Assembly (NCBI RefSeq): GCF_017161425.1
Contig: NZ_CP071057.1
Location: forward strand, 186,001 to 250,000
Reading direction: 5' to 3'
Length of the DNA: 64,000 bases
From: Marinicauda algicola
GTDB lineage: Bacteria > Pseudomonadota > Alphaproteobacteria > Caulobacterales > Maricaulaceae
Both the position numbers and the translations under genes were made by a program. Of the stretch, positions 54,845 through 63,479 are shown in pieces. Below the pieces are notes generated by a model, which saw only the letters and a program-made list of their open reading frames with translations, was not told where the DNA came from and made no database searches. Position 1 is the first letter of the stretch. Each line of letters starts with the position of its first letter.

Positions 54845-57730
54845 ATGGCCGACCCCATCCCGCTTCGCATCACCGCCGATCTTCCCGTGTGCGATCCCGC
54901 CCGCGCGGAGCGCGCGCGCGGTCGGATCGCGCCTCAGGTGCTGGAGGTCTGGGACGGCGCGTCCGGCTTCGTCGACGCGGTGTTCGCCGCCTCGCCCTAT
55001 CTCGGCCGCCTCGCGGCGCGGCGCAGCAACACCTTCCGCCGCCTCGCGGTGGAGAGCCCCGAAGCGGTGATCCGCGACGCCATCGCGGCCGCGCGAAGGG
55101 TGGCCGATCTCGCCGACGAGGGCGAGGCGCTTGCCGCGCTGCGCCGGGCCAAGGCCGATCTTCACCTCGCCACCGCACTTGCCGATCTCTCCGGCGCGTT
55201 CGAGCTGAAGCAGACCGTCGCCGCGATCACCGCCTTCGCCGACGCGGCGGTACAGGGCGCGCTCGGCGCCGCGGCGCGCCTGCGCGGGTTCGAGATCGCG
55301 GACGGCGCCAATCCCCTGCCGGGCTATTTCGTGCTGGCGCTCGGCAAGATGGGCACGGGCACGCTCAACTATTCCTCCGACATCGATCTCGTTGTGCTGT
55401 TCGAGCCCGATCTCATCGCCCCGCCGCCGGGCAGGGAGCCGCAGAAGGCGCTCGACCGGCTGACCCAGACCTGGGTCAGGCTGCTGACCGAGGAGACCGG
55501 CGAGCGCTATGTCTTCCGCGTCGACCTGCGCCTGCGCCCGGATCCCTCCTCCACCCCCGTGGCCATGAGCGCGGAGGCGGCGCGGCGCTATTTCGAGGCG
55601 GTCGGGCAGAACTGGGAACGCGCCGCCTACGCCAAGGCGCGCGTGTGCGCCGGCGACCGCGAGGCGGGGCAAGCCTTCCTGCGCGATCTCGAGCCCTTCA
55701 TCTGGCGGCGTGCGCTCGACTATGCGGCGGTCGAGGACATTCGCGGCCTGGCCCGCCAGATCCAGCGCGTCGGGCGGCGCGCCGAGATCGAGCCGGCCGG
55801 CCACGACGTCAAGCTCGGCCGCGGCGGCATCCGCGAGATCGAGTTCTACGCCCAGGTCCTGCAGCTCGTGTTCGGCGGGCGCCGGCCGGCGCTGCGCGTG
55901 CCCGACACGGTGGGTGCGCTCGCCGCGCTCGCGGCGGAAAACCTGATCGAGGCGGAGGAGGCCGGCGAACTCATCGCCGACTACCGCTTCCTGAGGGATA
56001 CCGAGCACCGCATCCAGATGCGCGAGGACGAGCAGACCCAGACCCTCCCGGAGGACCGCGAGGCGCGCGCCGCGGTGGCCGCGCTGATGGGCGAAGCCGA
56101 TCTCGGGGCGTTCGACGAAGAGGTGCGCGCGGTGCTGACCCGCGTCCACTCCGCCTTCTCCGACCAGTTCGACGATGCCGAGAGCCTCGCCACCGGGGCC
56201 GGCAGTCTCGTGCTGTCGGGCGTCGAGCCGACGCCGGACACGCTGGAGACCCTGAAGGCGCACGGATTTTCCGATCCGGTCCAGGTCTGGAACCGGCTCG
56301 CCGGCTGGGCGGCGGGGCGCGCACGGGCGGGCCGTACGGAACGGGCGCGCCGGCTGTTCTCGCGCCTCGCCCCGCGCCTCGTGGAGGCGATCGGCAACAC
56401 CGGGGATGCGGACGCGGCCTTCGCGCGCTTCTCCAAGTTCTTCGAAGGCCTGCCCTCGGGCGTGCAGCCGCTCTCGCTCCTGGTGAACCATCCCGAACTC
56501 GCCGACGAGCTGATCGCGATCCTGGGACTCGCCCCGCGCCTCGCCGAGATTCTCGCCCGGCGCCCGGAACTGCTCGACGTGATGCTGGAGCCGGGCTTCG
56601 CCCTGCCGCTGAAGGCCGGGGTCCGCGAGGCCCTCGCCGAACGCATGCGCCTGGTCGCCCCGCGCGGGGACCCGTTCGAGGCCGCGCTGAACCAGGCCCG
56701 CCGCGTGGCGCGCGAGGAGCGCTGGCGCATCGGGGCCCAGACGCTGCTGGGGCGGGCGACGGCCGGGGAGGCGGGGCGGGCCTATTCGGACCTCGCTGAC
56801 GCCGCGGTCGAGGTCATGGCCGAGGCCGCCGCGGCCGAGGTCGCGCGCCGTCACGGCCCCCCGCCGGGGCGATGGGCGGTGCTCGGCCTCGGCAAGCTCG
56901 GCGGGCGCGAGCTGTCGGCCGATTCCGATCTCGACCTGATGGTGATCTACGACCCCGAGGCCGAGCGGTCGGAGGGCGAGCGCCCGATCGGCGCCGACGA
57001 CTGGTTCACCCGCTTCACCCAGCGTCTCGTCGCCGCGCTGTCCGCCCCGACCGAGGAGGGCGATCTCTTTCCCGTCGACATGGCCCTGCGCCCCTCCGGC
57101 TCTGCCGGGCCGATCGCCGTGCGTCTGGCGCGCTTCGCGAGCTATTACGAGGAGGAGGCGTGGACCTGGGAGCGCATGGCGCTGACGCGCGCGCGCGTCG
57201 TCACCCACGCCCGGCTGGAGGACGACCTCGTCGCCGAGCTGGAGCGCGCCATCGCCCGCGACGCGGCCGCCGGGACGATCCGCACCGATGCCGCCGAGAT
57301 GCGCGCGCGCCTGCTTCGCGACAAGCCGGCCAGGTCGGCCTGGGACCTGAAGCTGCGCGAGGGCGGGCTGATCGAGATCGAGTTCATCGCCCAGACCGCC
57401 CAGCTGATCGCGCGCCAGCGGATCTCGCCCTCGACCATTCTTGCCCTGGAGGGGCTGAAGGCGGCGGGCCGTCTGCCCGAGGCTGATGCCGACGATCTCG
57501 TCCGGGCGGTGCGCGACTATGCCGGCGTGACCCAGCTCGTCCGTCTCGCGCACGGCTCCGGCTTCGACCCGGACCACGCGAGCGGGCCCTTCGCCGGACG
57601 CCTTGCGGCGGTGGCCGGCTGCGGCGACCTCGCCGCCCTGGCGGAGCGTCTCGACGCCCATGCGAAGCGGGTGCGCGCGCTCTTCATCGCTCATGTCGGC
57701 ATGCCGCAGTTCTCCGGCGACGGAAACTGA
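54845..57730 (+). CDS. glnE: Bifunctional glutamine synthetase adenylyltransferase/adenylyl-removing enzyme GlnE
   Basis: GlnE adenylylates and deadenylylates glutamine synthetase in response to PII and glutamine. The 961-residue protein holds two nucleotidyltransferase domains. The first has LALGKMGTGTLNYSSDIDLV (about residues 167-186, deadenylylase half). The second has LGLGKLGGRELSADSDLDLM (about 680-699, adenylylase half). Each is followed by a helical domain, with RDTEHRIQMREDEQTQTLP and RLRPDPSSTP typical of the family. Length is normal. It starts 37 bp after the kinase gene. Confidence 0.97.
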   Translation: MADPIPLRITADLPVCDPARAERARGRIAPQVLEVWDGASGFVDAVFAASPYLGRLAARRSNTFRRLAVESPEAVIRDAIAAARRVADLADEGEALAALRRAKADLHLATALADLSGAFELKQTVAAITAFADAAVQGALGAAARLRGFEIADGANPLPGYFVLALGKMGTGTLNYSSDIDLVVLFEPDLIAPPPGREPQKALDRLTQTWVRLLTEETGERYVFRVDLRLRPDPSSTPVAMSAEAARRYFEAVGQNWERAAYAKARVCAGDREAGQAFLRDLEPFIWRRALDYAAVEDIRGLARQIQRVGRRAEIEPAGHDVKLGRGGIREIEFYAQVLQLVFGGRRPALRVPDTVGALAALAAENLIEAEEAGELIADYRFLRDTEHRIQMREDEQTQTLPEDREARAAVAALMGEADLGAFDEEVRAVLTRVHSAFSDQFDDAESLATGAGSLVLSGVEPTPDTLETLKAHGFSDPVQVWNRLAGWAAGRARAGRTERARRLFSRLAPRLVEAIGNTGDADAAFARFSKFFEGLPSGVQPLSLLVNHPELADELIAILGLAPRLAEILARRPELLDVMLEPGFALPLKAGVREALAERMRLVAPRGDPFEAALNQARRVAREERWRIGAQTLLGRATAGEAGRAYSDLADAAVEVMAEAAAAEVARRHGPPPGRWAVLGLGKLGGRELSADSDLDLMVIYDPEAERSEGERPIGADDWFTRFTQRLVAALSAPTEEGDLFPVDMALRPSGSAGPIAVRLARFASYYEEEAWTWERMALTRARVVTHARLEDDLVAELERAIARDAAAGTIRTDAAEMRARLLRDKPARSAWDLKLREGGLIEIEFIAQTAQLIARQRISPSTILALEGLKAAGRLPEADADDLVRAVRDYAGVTQLVRLAHGSGFDPDHASGPFAGRLAAVAGCGDLAALAERLDAHAKRVRALFIAHVGMPQFSGDGN

Positions 57731-57785
57731 AGGACCCGGTCGTTCAACGCGTATGGGCTGGAACACCCAAACGAGGAGAATGACG

Positions 57786-58334
57786 ATGAAACAGGTCCTG
57801 AAACTGTCCGCCGCCGCGCTGGTGCTCGGCCTCGCCGCGAGCGCCGTCGCTTCCGCCCAGCCGGGCGGGCGCCATCACGGCGAAGGCCATCGCGCCGGGC
57901 TCGCGCTCGCCCTGCTGGAAGTCGCCGATCTCGACGGCGACAACACCGTCACGCGCGCCGAGATCGAGACGCTCGAGGCGGAGGAATTCGCCTTCCGCGA
58001 CCGCAACGCGGACGGCTATCTTGACGAGGCCGACGCCTCCCCGACGCTGCGCCGGATGATGGAGATCCGCGAGGAGCGCCGCGAGGAGGCCGGCATGGAC
58101 GACGCGCCGCGCCACCGCTTCGGCCGGCGCGGACCTGGCCCGGAGGAGCGGCTGGAGGACCTCGATGCCGACAATGACGGCCGCATTTCGCAGGCCGAAT
58201 TCACGCAGCGCCAGCGCCCGCTCTTCGAGCGGCTCGACACCGATGGCGACGAGGCGGTCACGCCCGCCGAACTCGATGCCGCGGTGGAGCGGGGCATGGA
58301 GCGCCGCGAGGCGCGCCTGTGGTGGCGCGACTAG
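57786..58334 (+). CDS. Periplasmic EF-hand protein
   Basis: The 182-residue precursor has a signal peptide (about 1-24, ending ASAQ). Four EF-hand-like calcium loops follow: DLDGDNTVTRAE (48-59), DRNADGYLDEAD (72-83), DADNDGRISQAE (127-138) and DTDGDEAVTPAE (151-162). A basic His/Arg-rich linker separates the second and third. It is probably a periplasmic Ca-binding or buffering protein. The ATG at 57786 has GAGGAG at good spacing; a second ATG lies at 57780. The sigma factor that follows is in the same frame, separated only by this gene's TAG. Confidence 0.9.
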   Translation: MKQVLKLSAAALVLGLAASAVASAQPGGRHHGEGHRAGLALALLEVADLDGDNTVTRAEIETLEAEEFAFRDRNADGYLDEADASPTLRRMMEIREERREEAGMDDAPRHRFGRRGPGPEERLEDLDADNDGRISQAEFTQRQRPLFERLDTDGDEAVTPAELDAAVERGMERREARLWWRD

Positions 58335-58487
58335 GACTCCGGTCCTGGCCCAGCCGGGGAGGGAGCGATCCGGGCAAGGCTGACACTCCTTGCGGGCGGA
58401 AGGCCCGCCGACCCGGACGATCCCTCTGCGGATGCCGCCTATGCGCGTGCGCTCGCCCGGGGCGAGCCGCAGGCGGCGCGCTGCTTC

Positions 58488-59000
58488 ATGGCGCGCAACC
58501 TGCCCACCGTCCTCGGCATCGCCCGCCGCCTGTTGCGCGACGAGGCGGAGGCCGAGGACGCGGCGCAGGACGTGTTCGTCAAGGTCTGGAAGAACGCCCA
58601 TCGCTGGGAGCCGGGCCGGGCGAAGTTCGACACCTGGGTCGGGCGCATCGCGATCAACACCTGCTACGACCGGCTGCGCCGCCGCCGCGAGGCCTCCGGA
58701 GAGGACCTGCCCGAGCGCGCCGACGGCGCGGCCGGAGCGGACGACCTTCTGGGCGCCGAGGCCGGCGCGCGCCGCGTGCGCGGCGCCCTCGCAAGCCTGC
58801 CGGAGCGCCAGCGCCTGGCGCTGGAATTGTGCCACTTTCAGGAGCACACCAATATCGAGGCCGCAGAGATGATGGAGATCAGCATCGAGGCCGTGGAATC
58901 CCTGCTCGCCCGGGGACGGCGCGCGCTGCGCGCTGCGCTCGCGGGCGAGGCGGACGAGCTGATCGCAGACCTCGCCGCGAGCCGGGGAGAGGAGGCATGA
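58488..59000 (+). CDS. ECF-type RNA polymerase sigma factor
   Basis: The product has 170 residues from ATG 58488. Region 2 (RDEAEAEDAAQDVFVKVWKN, FDTWVGRIAINTCYDRLRRR) contacts core polymerase and the -10 element. Region 4 (SLPERQRLALELCHFQEHTN, IEAVESLLARGRRALRAAL) binds the -35 element. Upstream in the same frame, codons from ~58425 still read like the first helix of region 2 (AYARALARGEPQAARCF), but no ATG, GTG or TTG exists between the preceding stop and 58488. The true start may therefore be a rare codon such as CTG 58380 or ATC 58368. Its stop overlaps the membrane protein gene that follows. Confidence 0.88.
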   Translation: MARNLPTVLGIARRLLRDEAEAEDAAQDVFVKVWKNAHRWEPGRAKFDTWVGRIAINTCYDRLRRRREASGEDLPERADGAAGADDLLGAEAGARRVRGALASLPERQRLALELCHFQEHTNIEAAEMMEISIEAVESLLARGRRALRAALAGEADELIADLAASRGEEA

Positions 59001-59413
59001 GCATGGATCGATCCCGATTCGAGGCGATCGTGGCGGCCTACGGCGCCGAGCCGGAGCGCTGGCCGGCGGCGGAGCGCGCCGCGGCGGCCGCCTTCGCACA
59101 GGCCCACCCGGAGGTGGCCGGGCCGCTGCTCGCCCGCGAGCAGGCGCTCGACCGCCTGCTCGACGCCGCGCGCCAGGATGTTCCCGCGGGCCTTGCCGAT
59201 CGCATGATGGCGCATGCCGCTCGTCCGGCCGGCCCGCGGCTTCCCGACTGGGCCGGGATGGCGGCGGCGGTGGCGCTCGTAGCCGGGCTCGGCCTCGGCT
59301 GGACCGGATCCGCGCTCACCGGCGGGGGGGACGCGGCGGACGAAGCGCTCTACTTGGCCGCCTTCGACAGTCTCGACGAGGACAGCGCTTGGATCCTGGA
59401 GGGGGCGCGATGA
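58997..59413 (+). CDS. Small membrane protein, candidate anti-sigma factor
   Basis: The 138-residue product has a cytoplasmic helical N terminus (EAIVAAYGAEPERWPAAERA, LLAREQALDRLLDAAR), one membrane helix (about 86-106) and a short acidic periplasmic tail. This is the size and topology of an anti-sigma factor, and translation is coupled to the ECF sigma gene (ATGA overlap). No zinc-binding HxxxCxxC motif is present. The assignment rests on context. Confidence 0.75.
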   Translation: MSMDRSRFEAIVAAYGAEPERWPAAERAAAAAFAQAHPEVAGPLLAREQALDRLLDAARQDVPAGLADRMMAHAARPAGPRLPDWAGMAAAVALVAGLGLGWTGSALTGGGDAADEALYLAAFDSLDEDSAWILEGAR

Positions 59414-59922
59414 CCCGGCTTTCGCTCACGTCCGGCCTTTGGCTCGGCCTGCTCGTGCTGTCCGTGCTGCTGAACGGTATCCTCGTCGGCGTGCTGATCG
59501 AGCGCAGCGGGGAGGGTGCGCCCCTCGCCGGGCCGGGCCGCATCGAGGCCGAGGCGCCTCCCGGCCGCTTCAACCCGCATGCCTTCCTGATGGCCCTGCC
59601 CGAGGAGGTTCGCCCGCAGGCGCGCGCCCGGCTGCGGGAGGGCCTGCGCGAGATGCGTCCGCTGATGCGCGAGGCGCTGGAGGCGCGCGCCGCCGCGGCC
59701 CTCGCGCTCGCCGCCGACCCCTTCGACCCCGAACGCGCCGCCACGGCCCTTCAGCACGCGCGCGAGACGCGCGCGGCGATGGAAGCCCGGGGCGAGCGCG
59801 TGGTGCTGGACATCGTCGCCGATCTCGAACCGGAGACGCGCCGGCGCGTGCTCGCCGCGGCATGGTCGGGACGCCCGCCCTTCGCCCGCGAGCCCCGCGA
59901 GGCCGGCCCGCCGGAGCGCTGA
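59410..59922 (+). CDS. Periplasmic heavy-metal sensor/resistance-type protein (CnrR/CpxP-like helical hairpin)
   Basis: The 170-residue product has an N-terminal membrane anchor (about 12-34). A helical periplasmic domain with long Arg/Glu/Ala-rich helices follows (ALPEEVRPQARARLREGLREM, then REALEARAAAALALAADPF and LQHARETRAAMEARGERVV). This is the plan of the metal-resistance (CnrR/ZraP/CpxP-like) superfamily. It overlaps the preceding membrane protein by 4 bp and ends the sigma-factor operon. Whether it binds metal is unknown; the typical metal-ligand histidines are sparse. Confidence 0.78.
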   Translation: MTRLSLTSGLWLGLLVLSVLLNGILVGVLIERSGEGAPLAGPGRIEAEAPPGRFNPHAFLMALPEEVRPQARARLREGLREMRPLMREALEARAAAALALAADPFDPERAATALQHARETRAAMEARGERVVLDIVADLEPETRRRVLAAAWSGRPPFAREPREAGPPER

Positions 59923-60123
59923 GGCCCGCGCCTTGTCCCCGGCCCGGTGCAGCCGGTCCATACTGCCTCCCATGTCCGGCGGACCGGCCGTCGGAAAACC
60001 CGGGGAGGGGACTCTCACCCATGCCTGCGCAGCGAGAGACGGACTCTCGCCACTCCCGGCGCGATGTCGCGGTTTCACGCGGCCTTGCGCGGACGGTAGT
60101 CGTTGTAGGAGTCGAAATTTCCC

Positions 60124-60142
60124 TTATCCCCGGCGGGGATAA
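60124..60142. terminator. Bidirectional terminator-like hairpin between convergent genes
   Basis: TTATCCCC (60124-60131) and GGGGATAA (60135-60142) form a perfect 8-bp stem with a 3-base loop, directly after the kinase stop and facing the sigma operon end. On the leftward strand it is followed by a short AAATTT stretch. Confidence 0.5.
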
Positions 60143-60144
60143 CG

Positions 60145-62673
60145 TCACTCCGCCGCGTCGTGGGCGAATTCGCCCTGGGCTTCCAGCGGCAGGCGGGCGG
60201 GCAGGGTGAAGCTCACCGTCGTGCCCTTGCCGAGGACGGAATCGATCCTCAGCGTGCCGCCATGCAGCTCGACGAGGGATTTCGACAGGGCAAGGCCGAG
60301 CCCGGAGCCCTCGTGCTTCCTGGAATGGTGCGCCTCGATCTGCTCGAACGGCCGGCCGAGGCGGGGCAGGTCCTCCTCCGGGATGCCGATGCCGGTGTCG
60401 GCGACCTGCAGCACGATGCCGTCGACCGCGTTGAAGCCGCGCACCACGACGCGCCCGCCCTCCGGGGTGAACTTCACGGCGTTGGACAGAAGGTTCAGCA
60501 GCACCTGCTTGATGGCGCGGGGATCGGCCTCGATCTCGGGCAGGTCCTCGCCCTCCATCGCGACGGTGATGGACTTCTCCGCCGCGCGCGCCCCGACCAG
60601 GCGCAGGCACTGCTCGATCAGCTCGCCGGGCAGGACCGGTTCGGCGGACAGGATCATCTTGCCCGCCTCGATCTTGCTCATGTCGAGGATGTCGTTGATG
60701 AGCGAGAGGAGGTGCTGGCCCGAATTGTAGATATCGACCGCGTATTCGCTGTAGCGCGCGTGGCCGAGGGGACCGAAGATCTCCTTCATCATCATCTCGG
60801 AGAAGCCGTTGATCGCGTTGAGCGGGGTTCTCAGCTCGTGGCTCATGTTGGCGAGGAATTCCGACTTCGAGCGGTTGGCCTGCTCGGCGCGGATCTTCTC
60901 CTCCTCGTAGGACTTGGCGAGCTCCTGGATGCGGTCCTGCGAGCGCCGGAGGCTGTCGACGGTCTGGCGCAGCTGGCGGTCATTGGCCTTCAGCGTGGCT
61001 TCCTGGCGCTTCAGCGCCGTGATGTCGGCGCCCACCGAGACGAGGCCGCCATCATTGGTGACGCGCTGGGAATAATGCAGCCAGCGCCCGTCCTTCAGCT
61101 CCATCTCGTAGGTGTCGCTCTCATCGCCCTCCATGTGCACGGCGTGGATCGCCTTGCCGGCGGCGAGTTCGGCATCGGCATAGGCCATGCCGGTCTTCAG
61201 CTGGCCCTCCTCGAGGCCGAAGAACTCGCGGAACTTGCGGTTCCAGAGCACGAGCCGGCGCCTGGAATCCCACAGCACGAAGCTCTCGTTCATCGATTCC
61301 AGCGCCGCGCGCAGGCGATGCTCGGCGGCCGCGACGCGGGCCTGGGCGCCCTTGCGCTCGGTGATGTCGATGGCCACGCCCATGATGCGGCGCGCCTCGC
61401 CCTTCTCGCTCGCCATCGGCCGCCCGCGCATCTGCATCCACAGCGCCAGGGCATTCGCGCGCGCTTCCAGATTGACCTCGCCGGACGTCACCGCGCCGCG
61501 CAGTGCCGAGCGGACCTTGCCGCGGTCCTCCGGGTCGAGCAGGCTCAGGAACTCGGGACCGGACACGACGGCCGCCTCCTTGCGCCCGACCATGCGCGCA
61601 AAGGACTCGGTGATGAAGACGTCGTCTGTCTCGAGGTCCCAGTCCCACACCCCGCAGCGCGCGCCCTCGATGGCAAGGCGGAAGCGGCGCTCGGAATCCT
61701 CCAGCTGGGCCTGGGTCGACTTCAGCTTCCCCATCTGGATCAGCAGCAGTGCGCACAGCGCCACGGCCGCGAAGAGGGGGCCGAGGAACATCAGAAGGTA
61801 GAAGATCAGCGTGCGCCGCCAGCCCACGCGGTCGATCGCGGCGGGGCCGAGCGAATAGGTGTGCAGCGGGGCATCGGCGAGAGCGGCGACGCCCAATATG
61901 CGCGCCTCGCCCGCGAGATTGGCGCCAGACAGGGCCCCGCCGGACCCGGCGAGTGCGGCGACGCGGTCCGGATCGAGTCCCACGCGTTCGGCGGCGTAGG
62001 GCGCCCCCGCGAGCGCGACGCGCGGCTGAAGGGCGAGGGCGCGGCCCTCGTCGGTCGCCAGGATGGAGATCTGGTTCGGACGACCCTCGGGAAGGATCTC
62101 GGCCGGGTCGATCCAGACCAGGATCGCGCCGACCTCGCCGGTCGACAGCGGCAGGGCCGCGGCCTGCACGATCCAGGAGGGATCGCCGAGCAGGGTGGCC
62201 ACGCCGCTGGGATGGGCGAGGGCCGCCTCGGCTGCCGCGCGCGCATCGCTGTCGATCCCGTCGCTGCGGATCACCGTCCCGTCGGGCAGGAGCAGGGCGG
62301 AGTCGGAAATGTAGGTCGCACCCGACAGCGTCCTCAGCCGGGGAAGCGCGACCTCGGCGAGTTCACCGGGCGAGGCGGCCGACAGGTCGGCGACCGCGAA
62401 CGCGAGCGCGCCGCGCACCTCGGCGAGGCGCCCGCTGACGCGCTCGGCGAGGAAGGCGGCGGTGCGCGCCTGCGTACCCTCGGCCTCCTCGACCGTGGCG
62501 GCCCACTCCTGCTGGAGCTTGAAGGCGATGATGGCGCCGAAGATCATCGAGAAGGCTACGACCGCCAGGAGCACGCCGCGCGGCGTCAGCCCGCCCGTTA
62601 CGGGACGGGGCGGCTTGGCCGGCCGGGACGGACGGCGCCTCGCGTCGGCCGATGCTTCGGACTTCTCGGTCAT
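60145..62673 (-). CDS. pleC: PleC-type hybrid sensor histidine kinase/phosphatase
   Basis: The 842-residue membrane kinase has helices at about 33-52 and 288-312 around a ~235-residue periplasmic domain. Two PAS domains follow (about 325-440 and 450-555), then a coiled coil, the phosphoacceptor motif FLANMSHELRTPLNAI with His612, and an ATPase domain (NLLSNAVKFTPEGG, DTGIGIPEEDL, GSGLGLALSKSL). Caulobacter PleC is also 842 residues with its histidine near 610. PleC controls DivK phosphorylation and polar development (established knowledge). The ATG at 62673 was chosen; the frame continues upstream only as the shadow of the receiver gene. Orthology is likely but not proven. Confidence 0.85.
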   Translation of the reverse strand: MTEKSEASADARRRPSRPAKPPRPVTGGLTPRGVLLAVVAFSMIFGAIIAFKLQQEWAATVEEAEGTQARTAAFLAERVSGRLAEVRGALAFAVADLSAASPGELAEVALPRLRTLSGATYISDSALLLPDGTVIRSDGIDSDARAAAEAALAHPSGVATLLGDPSWIVQAAALPLSTGEVGAILVWIDPAEILPEGRPNQISILATDEGRALALQPRVALAGAPYAAERVGLDPDRVAALAGSGGALSGANLAGEARILGVAALADAPLHTYSLGPAAIDRVGWRRTLIFYLLMFLGPLFAAVALCALLLIQMGKLKSTQAQLEDSERRFRLAIEGARCGVWDWDLETDDVFITESFARMVGRKEAAVVSGPEFLSLLDPEDRGKVRSALRGAVTSGEVNLEARANALALWMQMRGRPMASEKGEARRIMGVAIDITERKGAQARVAAAEHRLRAALESMNESFVLWDSRRRLVLWNRKFREFFGLEEGQLKTGMAYADAELAAGKAIHAVHMEGDESDTYEMELKDGRWLHYSQRVTNDGGLVSVGADITALKRQEATLKANDRQLRQTVDSLRRSQDRIQELAKSYEEEKIRAEQANRSKSEFLANMSHELRTPLNAINGFSEMMMKEIFGPLGHARYSEYAVDIYNSGQHLLSLINDILDMSKIEAGKMILSAEPVLPGELIEQCLRLVGARAAEKSITVAMEGEDLPEIEADPRAIKQVLLNLLSNAVKFTPEGGRVVVRGFNAVDGIVLQVADTGIGIPEEDLPRLGRPFEQIEAHHSRKHEGSGLGLALSKSLVELHGGTLRIDSVLGKGTTVSFTLPARLPLEAQGEFAHDAAE

Positions 62674-62705
62674 GGCAGGATTTAACGGGCCATCGGCCCC
62701 GGCGT

Positions 62706-63245
62706 CTACAGCCCTGAGGAGTCTCGGGCGGAATATCCTTCGCCCTCGCCTAGGGGCTCGAGGTTGGCATGGCGCCGTTCCGGGCCGCGATAGCTCGACT
62801 TGATGCGCCGCCGCCGGTCCGGTCCGAAATAGGTCTTCGATTTGACGAATGGGCGCGGGTGGTTGATGACCGCGCTCATCTTCTGCCAGAGCTGCTGGGC
62901 GGTGACGGGCTTGGCGCAGACCTCCGTCACTCCGGCATCGCGCGCCTCGCAGATTCGCGAACGCTCGGTATAGGCGGTCAGCAGGATGATCGGGACATAA
63001 CGGTTGCGGCTGTCCTTGGCGGTGCGGATCATCCGGGTGAACTCGAGCCCGTCGAGCAGGTCCATCTCGTAATCGCTGAAGACGATGTCCACCGTCTCGT
63101 GGCGGATGATGTCGAGCGCCTCGGCGGCATCGCGCGTGTCGCGAATTTCCCGGATGCCGAAACCGTGAAGCAATGTGCGCACGATGTAGATCATGTGCGC
63201 ATTGTCGTCGAGCACCAGGATGTGAAGTCGGCTGAGATCGGCCAC
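62706..63245 (-). CDS. Single-domain response regulator with basic C-terminal tail
   Basis: The 179-residue protein is a receiver (acidic DD at 13-14, phosphoacceptor Asp58, Thr90, Lys112 in CAKPV) without a DNA-binding or enzymatic output domain. After the receiver comes a conserved-looking extension, PRPFVKSKTYFGPDRRRR and RGPERRH (about 130-159). The start is taken as GTG 63245; a TTG at 63278 is possible. It lies directly upstream of the PleC-type gene in the same direction (32-bp gap), suggesting a functional pair. A close paralogue follows to the right. Confidence 0.88.
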   Translation of the reverse strand: MADLSRLHILVLDDNAHMIYIVRTLLHGFGIREIRDTRDAAEALDIIRHETVDIVFSDYEMDLLDGLEFTRMIRTAKDSRNRYVPIILLTAYTERSRICEARDAGVTEVCAKPVTAQQLWQKMSAVINHPRPFVKSKTYFGPDRRRRIKSSYRGPERRHANLEPLGEGEGYSARDSSGL

Positions 63246-63479
63246 GCAGCACCCTAGATCCGATTGCCGCCAAGACAATCTGAAGTGATAGTCGCGCGCG
63301 TCCAGCTAATATTGTATGAACAAATCATCCACTGCGCGAATTCCGCGCAGCGTATTGTCCGTTAAGCTGTGATGTGGTCGGGGGGGCGACGCAAGCGCTT
63401 GTTATGCAATCGTAAGTGAGGGGTTTTGGTGCAGCAAGGTCCGGCGACCGCTCCTCGCGCATAATCGGATAACCAAACC
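63246..63479. other. Intergenic region between the two receiver genes
   Basis: This 234-bp region should hold the promoter of the receiver-pleC pair. Visible elements are a perfect 7-bp dyad, CTGCGCG-AATTC-CGCGCAG (63332-63350), and the palindrome CAAGCGCTTG (63392-63401). It is AT-richer than its surroundings. No CtrA-type box was found. Confidence 0.5.

Noticed and set aside
60075-60146. Short minus-strand frame ending FDSYNDYRPRKAA just after the pleC stop
   Set aside because: Codon use looks coding-like, but it lacks a start codon with a ribosome-binding site, is only about 24 codons, and overlaps a terminator-like hairpin.
60160-62685. 841-codon + strand frame opposite the PleC-type kinase
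   Set aside because: Antisense shadow of a gene with clear kinase motifs; no start signal or domain.
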